DNA of 64,000 nucleotides. Source: Cryptomeria japonica. Its lineage: Eukaryota > Streptophyta > Pinopsida > Cupressales > Cupressaceae. The notes under the pieces are model-generated. The model did no database searches. It was not told where the DNA came from and worked only from the letters and a program-made list of their open reading frames with translations. Shown here piece after piece: positions 45,351 to 58,504 of this stretch. A program made the position numbers and the translations under genes. How positions within the stretch are numbered: the first letter of the stretch is position 1; the number at the start of each line of letters is the position of its first letter. The stretch spans positions 165,027,521 to 165,091,520 of the forward strand of contig NC_081406.1 in assembly GCF_030272615.1 (NCBI RefSeq). Direction: 5' to 3'.

Positions 45351-46030
45351 TCCTCCTCTAATATCAATAATTGAAATATTTAGTCAAGGGAGTGGGACAC
45401 TAGAGCTACAATATGTTGAAGTGTATTAGTTGAACTATCAACTGAACCAAGTGTTGTGTCATCATATATCAAGGGGTAGTAACAAACTAATAATAAAATT
45501 AATAACTCATCGAAGTTTCAAGTACTATGCATGATGATATAAAATATTGCAGTGACACATGTAATTAGATAATTATTAGTTTATTATTTTACTTGTTATA
45601 AGTTATTCTCAATAAAAATTTCATTAAACAAAATTAAATATGGGAGTTATTATAATTAATCCAATAATAAAATTTAAGTAGAACTCTTTATTGTTTCTTA
45701 AAAATAAAAAGAATTTTTATTTTTAAGAGGATATAATGTGTATATGAATAATGCATTGATAGATGTATATGCTTTACACAAATAAGTATATGAAAGATTA
45801 ATGTATGGGGATTTGGTTATGCCAAATCTCATTTGTATTTAGTCTAATTGAAAGGGAACAAAAAAGAGGGTTAAGCCACTTAAGATATATGGATTTGAGC
45901 ACTATTGGAGGTATATCATATTGGTATAGAATTGATAATAATTATGTGCTTATTAATATATATAAAAGTATTGGAAACATAAGAATCAACAAATGCCTCT
46001 CTATTGAGTAGATAGAAGTGCATGTGTGTG
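45351..46030. other. AT-rich spacer
   Basis: No gene. A short plus-strand ORF (45805-46011) contains LSHLRYMDLS, considered and rejected as an LRR. Confidence 0.4.
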
Positions 46031-47268
46031 TGTAATGGTTGTAAATTTGGAATTAGGGTTTCAACAAATAAAACTGGTACTAACTAACCAAATTAACCAT
46101 ACATTGAAAGAAGGGGGTAAAGCCAATAGATATAGCCACAATTTGATTAGAAAAGGGGTTCGGTATACTCATTAGATTTACTAATTTTGTGCGGGTGTGT
46201 CTCCTTCTTTCTTAGTTGAAAATTGGATGATAATTGTGAAATTATGGTAAAAGTATGAATAATTGAGGTCAACTATAAAAGACAAAATTGATGCAATATT
46301 CCATAAAGCCACAAACTAAGGTATGGACAAATAATATATCTAGAACTTGTTCCTATAAGTTTGATCAAATTTTTCTGGACTAGGTACCACAGATTTCCCT
46401 AGTCCTCCAAATTTTCCTTCATCAAGAGTTGAACTTGTTTATCATTATTGACTCTACCAAAATTAATGAGTGTAGCTCTTGAGCCTATTAATACACATAG
46501 AGAGAAAGGAAATAGATTTGTGGATGGGGCTTTGCCTTAGGTCAAACCCTAGTTTTGGAATTAACCTTAAATGAAATAATGCAAATACATAAATTAATGC
46601 TAAGGCGATATACCTTAGATCTACAATTGTTGATGATGATGTAATTCTCTTTGAATGCAATCACAAATGTTGAATGTAATTGCATGAAAAACACATTAAT
46701 ATGAAAAACTGTAATCACACACACATGCTACTATGAATATTGATGTAACTTTTCTCCACAAAGATTAAAGGATAAAATATAGCCTTGAATCTTTGAAAAT
46801 GTTTGATTATGAATTCTTCATGGATGCATAAATACTTTAGGTATATGAGTGATCAATCATTTCTAGGTGAAAAGGAATTGATAAGATGTCTTTATATAGG
46901 TTTCCTTAGCTAAACTACTGATTAGGCCAACCTTCAATGGTCAAGTATAGCCATGAGGACCAAATGCCATTGGGAAGATAGAGAATCTACCCCATTTCAA
47001 ATTTGGGCCCATTTAAAAGGGACTAGGGAATTTTGGGGCACCATCTAGACCAAGGCGCTCCATACCCTTCTCCTCTAGCAAACATGACTCACCAATCTAC
47101 AAATAGAGAAGGGTCCTCCAAGATGGATCCCACTCAATGGTGTTCATGACATTAGGGGTTGGAAAAGGTTCTAAAATAGACCTAGACAAGGGATAGCGAT
47201 AGGACATGCCAAAGTGGGAGTACAAACATGAGGTGTAAATTGGACCGATTATAATTGACAATGCTACA
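46031..47268 (-). repeat. LTR of the Ty3-like host element (copy 2)
   Basis: 1238 bp from TGTAATGGTTGTAAA to TTGACAATGCTACA, collinear with the LTRs at 24075 and 62401. Bases 47269-47286 are the complement of a polypurine tract reading ATTGAAGTGGGGGCTAAA, so this is the 3' LTR of a leftward-transcribed element. Confidence 0.78.
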
Positions 47269-48101
47269 TTTAGCCCCCACTTCAATGATAGTATGAGCCT
47301 ATAAAAATACTCATAGTAAAATAGAAAGATGAGAGAGAGGAGCAATTAAGAGTGAGATAACAAGAAGATAAGAAATTGTGAGTTTTGATGAACCAAGACC
47401 CCAATCTTAGGATCTTAACTTACATAATAACATGCAAGGATACATAGAACAAGACAAGAAAAAAAGACAAACAAAGACAAAAGATATGCAACACAAAGAG
47501 GTTAGTATTAAATAAAGGCTCCAAGTCAAATAGTTGAAGAGACCTCAATAATCAAATGTCTTAACCACTAAAATCATCCTCAGATTCCTACCACATGAAC
47601 ACAAGCAATCACTTGAAAAGAGAAAGAGCATGCATCAAATGATGAACCATGATCCACAAATAAAAAATCTATGATCTCATGTGGAGGAGAAAGAGAAGAA
47701 CATGGATTCACATAGGTTGGTAAGCTACATTATGCTAGGTGATCCATGACAAGAAGAAAAGTGAGAGAGGTCGTGGAATTGATGGGCTAGAAAGTTGTGT
47801 TATGATAGGTGACCCACGAGAACATGAATACTCACTTGATAACAAGTTGTATTATGTTGTATGATTTATGTAAATATGGAGAGTTAGAATAGTCTAGCAA
47901 GCAGTGTTATGCTAGTCAACTCACCTTATTGCATATGTTATTGTCTAGTTTTAGGAATTAAGGATCTTGTATAAGACTTGTTGGTCTAGTTTCAAGCATG
48001 CAACTACCTGTATAAGATATGAAATGAAAACAAAATATACTTGGTTTTGGGAATGAAACATCATGCATAAGATTTTTTGTTTTGGTTTCAAGAATGAATT
48101 G
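47269..48101 (-). repeat. Interior repeat region of the host element
   Basis: Contains several degenerate copies of GTTGTGTTATG(C/A)TAG and of a TAAGAGTTAGGTCTAGTTT-like word, as in 25.86-26.41 kb. No coding signal. Confidence 0.6.
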
Positions 48102-49075
48102 TTGGAATCAGGGATGACTAAGAGTGGGGGTGAATCAAGGATCTACCAGTTAGCAGATTTTCAAACTTAACTTTCAACTGTCGAATGCAAACACTTAAGA
48201 CTGAAATGCAGAAACATGAAACAAAAAACCCCAAGATCATAAAACCGGTATTTATACATGGAAACCCAAAAGGGAAAACCATAGTGGTATTTGAACCCAC
48301 AATATTATTCCACTATGGCCAGTAGAAAAACAATATTACAAAATGGGAATGCACAAGCATTCAGACACACTACCTAGAGTTCACTGCTCATTTACAATAA
48401 CTTGGAATGCTACAACCCTCAAGAAAGTCTCACTAACTTACAAAATAGTTACAAAGATGTATTACAATAAATGAAGTTTGAAATAGCATCTACAATTCCT
48501 AGATGAGTTCCAGTTGAGTGCTAAATACACTGACTAGATCACCTTCATTGTTCTAGTCTGTTATGCCATGTCCTTTGTCTTAGTCAGCTACTAGATCAAG
48601 AATGCACATGTGAAACTCTGCCAAAATGGATTATTGATCACCTCTTGCTCGCATACAATCACATCATTTACCAAAAAGATCATTCACACCAAACTTATAT
48701 ACCGACAATCACAAAATAAATCATACATCATGTTGGCTTGTTGGTGTAATCTGTAGTCACATGTCGGCTTGACCAGATCCCAAAAGATAAATGTGGATCA
48801 CTAAAACAATAATAAAATGAAGTTTCTAAGTCAGCCCAATCATCATAAACATGATTCAACACACCGGAATCATCGGAAAGCTTTTGGACCAAAAATGCTT
48901 TGTTCTTCCTGAAATATCGTTTAACTAGCTACCATTTAACACCCACTTTTGGATAAGAAGAATTATGACCATTGGATCTAATCTATATGAAGAGTTTCAA
49001 TCGATGACAACCCTAAATCATTACTCAGCCACCCAAAACCACTAGAAACCACTAGATGAGTGTCAATTGCCAACA
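48102..49075 (-). repeat. LTR 1 (3' LTR) of the tandem element
   Basis: 974 bp, TGTTGGAATCAGGG to AATTGCCAACA on the plus strand. Followed by ATCTCCCCCTTTGGC (polypurine-tract complement). Confidence 0.88.
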
Positions 49076-49300
49076 ATCTCCCCCTTTGGCATTGATGGAA
49101 ACACTCATGAGAAATGACTAAGTGTTGAGCACAGTACATCAGTTCAAAAGAATCAAAATAATTTCTAAGGCTCCCCCTTAGAAAAAGAATTCCACTCTTC
49201 TATATTGTACATTTTTCATAAAACCTCTCCCCATTTGATAGCAATGCCAAAGATTAGGTGTTGTCCAACACTTTTATACAAATATATTTACCAAAAAAAA

Positions 49301-50647
49301 TTACAAGTACTTGAAGATGTCAGCATAAATAGTCTTCAAAAATCCTAGGTGAGTATCCCACCCACTCTTCAAGTTATCCAAAATTGTAATGAATGCACTA
49401 AATATAGTAGTATGAATTTCTAATTCCCTTAGGTCAGATGACATAGGTCGGGCCATCTCCTTCATACAATCTACCTTATTACTCAACATGGTGTCAAACC
49501 GGGGGGCAATCAAGTTCCAAAGTTCACCAACTTTTCTAAAAAAAAAATCCTTGTTTGTTTGGAGGCTTGGGAATGTATCATTTAAAGCTATAATCTTCCC
49601 TTCAACACTTCTAGTTAGAGTTACATTTGGATCAAAGGACTGCGAAATATCAGCAAGATTGCTTTGGCAAATACCTATCTACTTATCTATATCTATAGTG
49701 AAATTAGGCAAAATTAGGCAAGATTTGTACAATTTACCGCCTTCCGATAATGTGTCAGAAATAATCTGCAATCTCTTATTTAATCTCACTCTTTCATCCT
49801 CAATCATCTTCTGGAATGTCTGCATCCTAACATCCTTAAATATATCCAAAACTATCTGAGTAGCAGTCTTCTCCAAAGAATCAAAACTGGTATTTACACT
49901 ATTAATTAGTTGTAACAATTTATCAGAGGGGCTATTATTAGAATCTAACTATACACTTGGAGCCACCTTCTGCAAAACATCGACTGACATCAAAATTAGC
50001 TTTTTATCCTAAGATTCAGACTTCACCAAATCTTGGCTATCCTGGGCTTGCATAGCAGCTATGGGCATAAGCTTCTCTTTAGGAGACATATTTCCAAGGT
50101 TCAATGGACCATCTATATTTATTAGGATCTGAGGTGGGGTCCCTATAGTCAGAGGAGTGATAATTTCCAGATCAACTACTCCTTTGCCTTTGTCAGACTC
50201 TCTGACCTTTTTCTCTACAGTCTCAACATCCTTCTTCTCTTCTCCATCCCCTTTATCTTTTGTATCGGTGTTGCTACTTGGTGCAGTATCAACCTATTGG
50301 ATCTTGGGGCCTACAAAGTTGTCTACCACCAGAGAAGTATCACTAGTCTCAACATCAAGTGTTGTGTTACCTTGACCTTCTAGATGTCCCTCAATAAACT
50401 TGAAAGGATATTTCTTGAATACAGGTTTGGCCATGTCCTTAATCACGACCACCCAAGGGGTAGCAACACTACAAGTTAAAGCCATTTCAAATGCTATGGT
50501 TTGCAGAAACAGAAAGCTTGAATAGATAAATACCTTGATTTTTAACCAGGCATTGTAATTAGCTTTAGAGTCATTGTGATTATTGTTGAAATTGTCAAAT
50601 CGCTTTTCTCTCGGCACTGCACTATTCGCTTGATTGCATTGTGACAA
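49301..50647 (-). pseudogene. Second ORF, copy A, function unknown
   Basis: One frame on the minus strand runs from 50647 to the stop at 49301, with a few in-frame stops (after FVGPKIQ, KSES, VAPSV and DIDK) and one likely frameshift near 49545. Parts in order: an unassigned start, IKDMAKPVFKKYPFKF, an acidic Lys/Glu-rich middle, then a long helical region (LDIFKDVRMQTFQKMIEDE ... SGWDTHLGFLKTIYADIFKY) of coiled-coil character. Copy B at 53301-54541 matches throughout. It is not pol, protease or a typical env; no membrane segment at the end. It may be a captured plant gene or an accessory protein. Confidence 0.5.
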
Positions 50648-50886
50648 ATGAAACTTTGAAATGCACTTTTATCCTTTGAAAACCTAATTTTCCACTGCAA
50701 TAAATGCAACCGGTTACCATGAGTTTTATAGAATTGAATACCATAGCATCAAATCTTCTCTGAAACTTCCAGATAACACCTGCACATATGATTTAAGCCT
50801 TTTGCAACCTTTCGTAATTGATTACAAAACACCTAAGAGGGGGTTCTTGGAATTTGCATGAAAATATCCCCCTAAGGCATAAAGCC

Positions 50887-52052
50887 CTAGTTACCGAATG
50901 AAGATCCTACACCAGATTCAGGTGCAAATCTATTTTTTCCTTTAGATTCATCTTTTCTAACCCACATCCTCTCATGTTTGTCTCTAATCTCTTCCAACTT
51001 CACTTTTCCCTTTTCATCTGATTTGTTCTTATCTACTAGAGAACTATTCTTGCTTCTGCAGTACTTTGTAATGTGACTAGTTTTGTTACATGCATGACAA
51101 ACAACATTATTCTACATACGTCTGAAGTTCATCTGATTTGGTCTTTTGTCCTGCACTGGTTAGAGATATGTCCAAACATTCTGCAAGCATAGAACCTCTT
51201 GATTTGGAGGTTATTCATTCCTGCTCTACACATATTTGACTTGTGACCAAAGTTATTGCATATGAAACACTGACTGGTAAAGGTAGGAACATTTTTCATG
51301 TTGTTCATTCCATTATTCATCCTACTTCTATATTGATTCGTCATATGACCAAATTTATTGCAAGTAAAGCATCTACCATTGAATTTATGGGCATTGGGTT
51401 GTCTTACCGAAGGATTTTTTCTCTTCTTTTGATTAGGTTTTGCATTGCCTTCTCCAGATTCAGAGGATTCACCTTTCTCAAATCCAAGTCCTTGCATGTC
51501 CTTTCCATGTCTCTGACTTTCCAGCATCTCATCAAGCCTTGTTGAGTTAGCTTTGAATTTATCTTTGTATTCATTAGCAGTAGCAAGTTCATCCTTTAAG
51601 GTAGTAATTTGTCTTTCAAGTTCTTAACCATTATTCCTTGACTGTGTCAACTCAAGCTTCAACTGATCATTCTTATAGGTAAGCCTGAAGCATTCTTTTG
51701 ATCTTTCATTCAATGATTGTACTGGATTCTCTTCATTCTTATTCCAGTCCTCAATCTCCTTAGACAACCTCATCACAATTGATTGCATCTCATTCTTCAA
51801 GGCATCATTCTCTCTTTCAATCTTGTTAACTTCATCAACTTTATCCTGATATTTCATGATCAGATCTTCTTTCTCCTTCAACTTGTCCATCAAATCTTTC
51901 CTCTTGTCTCTTGAAGTGCTCACTTTATCCTTCAAGTCATTAATGAAATCATTAGCAGCATTCAAATTTTTCTTCAAGGTATAGATCTCATTTTTAGCTG
52001 CATCAAGATCTTCAAGTGCCACATTGAGTTGTCTCTGAAAACCGAAATCCAT
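50887..52052 (-). pseudogene. Gag, copy A
   Basis: Starts MDFGFQRQLNVALEDLDAAK at 52052, 55 bp inside the primer-binding site. About 140 residues of strongly predicted coiled coil are followed by an in-frame TAA at 51624-51626 that replaces a Gln codon relative to copy B. Then come four knuckles: CFTCNKFGHMTNQY (last Cys lost), CFICNNFGHKSNMC, YACRMFGHISNQC (first Cys lost) and a CHACNK type. A +1 base near 51150 shifts the frame before the Lys/Glu-rich end, which stops at 50887. Gag would package element RNA. The coiled-coil N-terminus is unusual for copia gag. Confidence 0.65.
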
Positions 52053-52106
52053 TGAATCAATCTCTCAGACCTTCCTCAAGTTGTTAAGCTTCCTTAGAGG
52101 AACTAG

Positions 52107-52118
52107 GCTCTGATACCA
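52107..52118 (-). other. Primer-binding site, copy A
   Basis: Minus strand TGGTATCAGAGC, a perfect match to the initiator tRNA-Met type site, two bases from the LTR at 52121. Confidence 0.9.
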
Positions 52119-52120
52119 AT

Positions 52121-53075
52121 TCTTGGAATCAGGAATCACTGAGAGGTGGGGTCAATCAATGATCTACCCATTAGCAGATTGTCTAGAAAATTTTCAAACT
52201 TAACTTTCAACCAGTGGATGCAAACACTTAAGATTGAAATGCAAAATCATGAAACAAACAACCACAAGATCATAGCACTAATATTTTTATGTGGAAACCC
52301 AAATGAGAAAACCATGGTTGTATTTGAACCCACAATATTATTCCACTATGGCTAGTAGCAAAACAATATTAAAAAATAGGAATGCATAGGCATTCAGGCA
52401 CACTGCCTAGAGCTCACTACTCAATTATAATAACCTGAAAGGCTACAACCCTCATGGAAGTCCCACTGACTTAAAAAACACTTACAGAGATGTATTACAA
52501 TAAATGAACTCTGAAATAGCATCTAGAATGCCTGGATGAGTTCTGATTAAGTACTAAATACACTTACTAGATCACCTTCATTGTTTTTCATTATTCTGCT
52601 CTATCCTCTGTCTCAGTCAGCTACCAGATCAAGAATGCGCTTGTGAAACTGCACCAAAACAAATTCTGAATCACCTCTTGCTTGCATACAATTGCATCAT
52701 TGACCAAAAGATCATTTATACCAAACTTATATACCAACAATCACAAAATAGATCATACATAATGTCGGCTTAACCGGATCTCAAAAGATAAATATAGATC
52801 ATCAACACAATAATAAAATGATGTTTCTAAGTCGACCCAATCATCCCAAACATAATTCAATACAACACAATCATGAAAATTTTCCAGACTAAAAATGCTC
52901 TATTATTCCTTAAATACGAGTTAACTACCTATCAATTAACACCAACTTTCGAATAAGAATAATTACGACCACCAGATCAAATCTCTATGAAGAGTTGCCA
53001 TCAATGACAACCCTAAATCAATAATAAGCCATTAGAAACTGCCAAAAACCATTGGATGAGTGTAAATTATCAAAA
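52121..53075 (-). repeat. LTR 2 (shared middle LTR)
   Basis: 955 bp, collinear with LTR 1 and LTR 3. Both termini are mutated (TCTTGG for TGTTGG; TATCAAAA for TGCCAACA), which would block integration through these ends. It serves as 3' LTR of copy B and 5' LTR of copy A. Confidence 0.85.
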
Positions 53076-53300
53076 TATCTCCCCCTTTGGCATTGATGGA
53101 AACACTCGTGAAAAATGACAAAGTGTTGAGCACAATACACCGGTTCAAAAGAATCACAATAATTTCTAAGGCTCCCTCTTAGACAAAGAATTCCACTCTT
53201 CTACACTATAATTTTTCACCATACCTCTCCCTCTTTGATAGTAATGATAAAGATGGAGTGTTTTCCAACACTTATATATAGAGATATTTACCAAAAAAAT

Positions 53301-54541
53301 TTACAAGTACTTGAAGATGTCAGCATAAATAGTCTTCAAAAATCCTAGGTGAGTATCCCACCCACTCTTTAAGTTATCCAAAACTATAATGAATGCACTA
53401 AATACAGTAGCATGAATTTCTAATTCCCTTAGGTCAGATGACATAGGTCGGGCCATCTCCTTCATACAATCTGCCTTATTACTCAACATGATGTCCAACC
53501 AACGAGCAATCAGGTTACGGAGTTCACCAAATTTTCTCAAATTTTTGTCCTTGTCCACTTGGAGGCTTGAGATCTGATCATTTAAAGATATAATTTTCCC
53601 TTCAACACTTCTTGTTAGAGTTACATTTAAATCAAAGGATTGAGAAATACTAGCAAGCTTGCCTTGGCAAATACCTATCTGCTTATCTATATCTACAGTG
53701 AATTTAGGCAAAATTAGGCAAGATTTGTACAATTTATTGCCTTCTGATAATGTGTCAAAAATAATCTGCAATCTCTTGTTTAATCTCAGTCTATCATCCT
53801 CAATCATCTTTCAGAATGTCTACATCCTAACATCCTTAAATTTATCCAAAAATTTCTTAGTAGTCTTCTCCAAAGAATCAAAACTGGTATTTATATTGTT
53901 AATTAATTGTAATAATTTACCAGAGGAGCTATTATTAGAATCTAACTATACACTTGGAGCCACCTTCTGCAAAACATCAAATGACATCAAAATTAGCTTT
54001 TTATCCTCAGATTCAGACTTCAGCAAATCCTGCCTAGCCTGGGCTTGCATAGCAGCTGCGATCATAAGCTTCTCTGTAGGAGACATCTTTCCAAGGTTCA
54101 ATGGACCATCTAGATTTATTGGGATCTAAGGTGGGGTCCTTGCAACCGAAGGAGTGATAATTATTGGATCAGCTACTCCTTCACCTTGGTCAGACTCTCC
54201 AACCTTTTCCTCTGCAGTCTTAGCATCCTTCTTCTCTTCTCCATCCCCTTTATCTTTTGTAGTAGTGTTTCCACTTGGTGCAGTATCAAGTTGTTGGATC
54301 TCAGGGATACGAAATTGTCTACCACCAAAGGAGTATCACCGGTCTTGGCATCAAGTGTTGTGTTACCTTGATCTTCAAGATGTCCCTTAGTAAACTTGAA
54401 AGGGTGTTTCTTGAATACAAGTATGGCCATGTCCTTAATATCAAACACCAAAGGGGTAGAAACACCAGAAGTTGAAGTCATTTCAAAAGCTAGGGTTTGT
54501 GGAGACAGAAAGCCCGAATAGATAAATACCTTGATTTGCAA
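53301..54541 (-). pseudogene. Second ORF, copy B, function unknown
   Basis: Minus strand. The last 168 codons (53301-53807) form one uninterrupted frame of helical sequence ending ... TIYADIFKYL, the same as copy A. The start (54173-54541) reads IKDMAILVFKKHPFKFTKG, again as copy A, then changes frame in the acidic middle. Copy B has fewer breaks in the helical end and copy A fewer in the middle. Nothing in either copy identifies a function. Confidence 0.5.
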
Positions 54542-54876
54542 TCAGACTCTATAATTCACTTTAGAGTTGCTATTGAAATCGTCAACTTGCCTCTCTCTGT
54601 GAACTATACTATTCACTTGATTGCATTGTGACAAATGAAACTTTGAAATGCAATTTTATCATTTGAAAACCTAATTTTCCACTGCAATAAATGCAATTGG
54701 TTACCATGAGTTTAATATTAGAGTTGCATACAAAAGCATCAAATCTTCTCTCAAACTTCTGGATAACATTTACACATTTGATTTAAGCCTTCTACAACCT
54801 TTTGAAATCGATTGTAGACCCCCAAAGAGGGGGTTCTTGGAATCTACATGAAAAGACCCCCCTAAGGCATAAAGCC

Positions 54877-56043
54877 TTAGTTACCGGATGAATATCCTGC
54901 ATCGGATTCAAGTGTAGATCCATTTTTTTCTTTAGATTCATCTTTTCTAACCCACATCATCTTATGTTTGTCTTTGATCTCTTCTACCTTATTTTTTCCC
55001 TTCTCATCTAATTTGTTCTTATCTACTGGAGTGTTGTTCTTGCTTCTGCAGTACTTTGCAATGCGATTGGTTTTGTTACATGCATGACAAACAACATTAT
55101 TCTGCATGGGTCTAAAGTTCATCTGATTTGGTCTTGTCCTACATTGGCTAGAGATATGTCCAAACATTTCACAAGCATAGAACCTCTTGATTTGGAAGTT
55201 ATTCAATACTACTCTACACATATTTGACTTGTGACCAAAGTTATTGTATATGAAACACTAACTGGTAAAGGTAGGAATATTATTCATGTTGTTCATTCCA
55301 TTCTTCATCCTACTTCTACATTGATTCTCCATATGACCAAGTTTATTGCAAGTAAAGCATATACCATTGAATTTATGGGCATTAGGCTATCTTACCAGAT
55401 GATTCTTTCTCTTCTTCTGATCAGGTTTTGCATTGCCTTGTCCATATTTGGAGGATTCGCCTTTCTCAAATCCAAGTCCTTGCATATCCTTTCCATGTCT
55501 CTGACTTTCTAGCATCTCATCAAGCCTTGTTGAGATAGCTTTAATTTTTCTTTGTATTCATTAGAAGTAGCAAGTTCATCCCCTAAGGTAGCAATATGTC
55601 TTTCAAGTTCTTGACCATTATTCCTTGACTGTGTCAACTCATGCTTCAACTAATCATTATCATAGGTAAGCCTAGAGCATTCATCTTCTCTTTCCTTCAA
55701 TGATTGTGCCAAATTCTCTTTATTATTCTTCCAGTCCTCAATCTCCTTAGTCAGCCACATCACAATTGATTGCATCTCATTCTTCAAGGTAGCATTCTCT
55801 CTTTCAAGCTTGTTAACTTCATCAAATTTATCCCGATATTCCATGATCTTATCTTATTTCTCCTTCAGCTTGTCCATCAATTCTTTCCTCTTGTCTCTTG
55901 AAGTGCTCACTTGATCCTTCAAGTCATTAATTAAATCATCAATAACATTTAGGTTTTTCTTCAAGGTACAGATCTCATTATTTTTTATCTGCATCGAGAT
56001 CTTCAAGTGGCACACTGAGTTGTCTTTGAAAACCAGAATCCAT
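54877..56043 (-). pseudogene. Gag, copy B
   Basis: Starts MDSGFQRQLSVPLEDLDA at 56043. Frameshifts occur near 55990, 55850 and 55550. The coiled-coil part (55650-55844) and the knuckle part (54877-55221, with ACEMFGHISSQC and CHACNKTNRIAKYC) are open. It ends GYSSGN at 54877, like the gag at 41034. Four knuckles are arranged as in copy A. Confidence 0.6.
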
Positions 56044-56097
56044 TGAATCAATCTCTCGGACCTTCCTCAAGTGGTTAAGATTCCTCAAAGGAACTAG

Positions 56098-56109
56098 GCT
56101 CTGATACCA
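56098..56109 (-). other. Primer-binding site, copy B
   Basis: Minus strand TGGTATCAGAGC, again perfect, two bases from the LTR at 56112. Confidence 0.9.
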
Positions 56110-56111
56110 AT

Positions 56112-57099
56112 TGTTGGAATCAGGGATCTCTAAGTGGGGAGGTGAATTAGTGATATACCGGTTAGTAGATTTTCTAGCAGATTTTTAAACTTAACTTTCA
56201 ACCACTAGATGCAAACACTCAAGACTGATAAGCAGAAACATGAAACAAATAACCACAAGATTATAACACCAGTATTTTTACGTGGAAAGCCAGATGGGAA
56301 AACCATAGTGGGATTTGAACCCACAATATTATTCCACTATGGCCAGTAGAAAAATAATATTACAAAATGGGAATGCAGAGGCATTCAGGCACATTGCCTA
56401 GTGCTCACTACTCAATTATAGTAACCCAGAAGGCTACAACCCTTAGAGAAGCCTCACTGACTTACAAAATAGTTATAGAGATGTACTACAATAAATGAAC
56501 TCTCAAATAGAATCTACAATTCCTGGATGAGTTCCAGCTGAGTGCTAAATACACCGACTAGATCACCTTCATTGTTCTACTTTGTTATACCCTGTCCTTT
56601 GTTTCAGTCAGTTACCAGATCAAGAATGCACATGTGAAATTGTATCAAAAGAGATTCCTGATCACTTCTTGCTCGTATACAATCGCATCATTCACCAAAA
56701 ATATCATCCACACCAAAATTATATACCAACAATCACAAAATAGATCATACATCATATCGGCCTATTGGTGTAACGTGTAGTCACATTTCGGCTTGACCAG
56801 ATCTCAAAATATAAATGTGGATCACCAAAAAAATAATAAAATGATGTTTCTAAGTTGGCCTAATCATCCCAAACATGATTCAATACACCGAAATCACCAA
56901 AAAGCTTCCGGACCAAAAATGCTCTATTTTTCCTAAAATATCAGTAAACTAGCTATTGGTTAACACCTGTTTCCGGATAAGAAGAATTACGACCACTATA
57001 TCAAATCTCTATAAAGATTTTCCATCAATGATAACTGTAAATCAATAATCAGCCACCAAAAACCAGTAGAAACCACCACATGAGTGTCAATTTCCAACA
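56112..57099 (-). repeat. LTR 3 (5' LTR) of the tandem element
   Basis: 988 bp, TGTTGGAATCAGGG to AATTTCCAACA, next to the right-hand TGAAT. Confidence 0.88.
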
Positions 57100-57104
57100 T
57101 GAAT

Positions 57105-57929
57105 ACCCTACATAAGACATGCACAATATATTACAAAAATATGGTACAAAGAGGGTGATATGCAATGCCCCCCACCCCTTAAGATGTCAACATAGTCATA
57201 TGTTGATGTCTTAAGGAAGCTAGAAATAAGGATACACACCTTTAACATCAAGTAGATATCCTTTTAGGCAACAATGTTCATAAATCTAAGATAAAGAAGC
57301 ATTACTCTTATAAGAAAGGATACGATACTTGAAAAAGAGATATCTTGCAGCAAGTATAAAGGGAATCTTTTGGAGGATAAGAGATATTTTCTCAGAGACA
57401 TCTACATATAAGAGGATATTTTGGAACAAAAATGACATCATTGACCAAAATATGGGAAGAAGAACAAGAATTCATACATTCCCCCTATTGCTAGGAAAAA
57501 GGGATTCTTGATGAAGGATGACACACTTTTAGCCCAAAAAGAGGGGGTTTAATAAGAGACATACATTGCCAAATGTAGAAGAGGTTGTATTCAAAGATAC
57601 ACACATCTTGCATAAGAGAGAATCTTTGAGAAAATAAACAACTTCACATAAGGAATGACATCATATCATAAATAAAAACCAGTCAATAAAGGAAAACTGG
57701 ATCCGTAAAGATGGGATAAGAGAATATCAATGCCCCAAGAATAGGGGCAAAGAGAAGAATTATACAACCTCCAAAGAGAGATTACACATAAGATGTAGAA
57801 ATTCAAGAAAAAAAGAGTTCTAAGAAAGGAACACACATGTACTCACATGAAGGAATATTCAATGTGAGAAAAGACATCAACATATGCACAATGCAACTCT
57901 AAAGAAGAGGTAATATTTTAAGATGAGGA

Positions 57930-57980
<51 letters not shown>

Positions 57981-58500
57981 CAGAGACAGAGACAGAGATA
58001 GAGACAGAGAGGATTGAAAATATTTATCCTTGGCCCCCACACAAGGAGACAAGGAAGAAATATGTTGCTGCCCTAATTATGATCGGTATTGAAAAAACAT
58101 CACCACTCATGAGAAAGATCCCCCAAATGAAGTTGTATACTATTGACATAGGGTGAGGAGGAACATGATAGGGTGAATGGAGTGCTAATTTGCACTACCT
58201 CTTCACCAAGAAAAAGTTCTAGATTAGTTGTAAGAGCTATGTGAGCATGATCATATTGGTATGGAACAAATTCTTTAGAAGATTTATAATTTTCAAGAGA
58301 ATGAGAATAACAATAATGAAAAAAAAAATGTTCATCATCTTTTTTTATTCTTATTATTATGTCTAATGAAAGGAAGAACAACATTATTATCATACTTCAA
58401 TCTCCAAAAGATTCTTGTAGCTAATTTCTCTTGTTTGTCAATTGGAGTACGTCTTCTCCCTTAAGATGTAGGACAAGGTGTTCTAGTAGAAGGAGAAGGA
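57105..58500 (-). other. Host-element interior, non-coding, with microsatellite
   Basis: Matches 26.43-27.08 kb in its first part. At 57931-58011 a (GT)n tract passes into (GA)n and (GAGACA)n. No coding signal until the gag zinc finger. Confidence 0.5.
57931..58011. repeat. Compound microsatellite (GT)n(GA)n(GAGACA)n
   Basis: Uninterrupted GT run, then GA run, then about nine GAGACA-type hexamers. Confidence 0.95.
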
Positions 58501-58504
58501 TGGT

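Larger units (their letters stand above)
48102..57099 (-). mobile_element. Tandem (dimeric) gag-only LTR element: LTR-gag-LTR-gag-LTR
   Basis: 8998 bp flanked by TGAAT at 48097-48101 and 57100-57104. Three LTRs (48102-49075, 52121-53075, 56112-57099) separate two interiors of 3045 and 3036 bp. Each interior has its own primer-binding site next to the right-hand LTR and its own polypurine-tract complement next to the left-hand LTR. Both interiors encode, on the minus strand, gag with four zinc knuckles and a second unrecognised ORF, and neither has pol. A single outer target duplication means the array entered, or was rearranged, as one unit, most simply by unequal recombination through an LTR. 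Confidence 0.88.

Noticed and set aside
45805-46011. Plus-strand ORF with LSHLRYMDLS, suggestive of an LRR
   Set aside because: Single short match, wrong strand for the LRR gene, no splice sites or neighbouring repeats.
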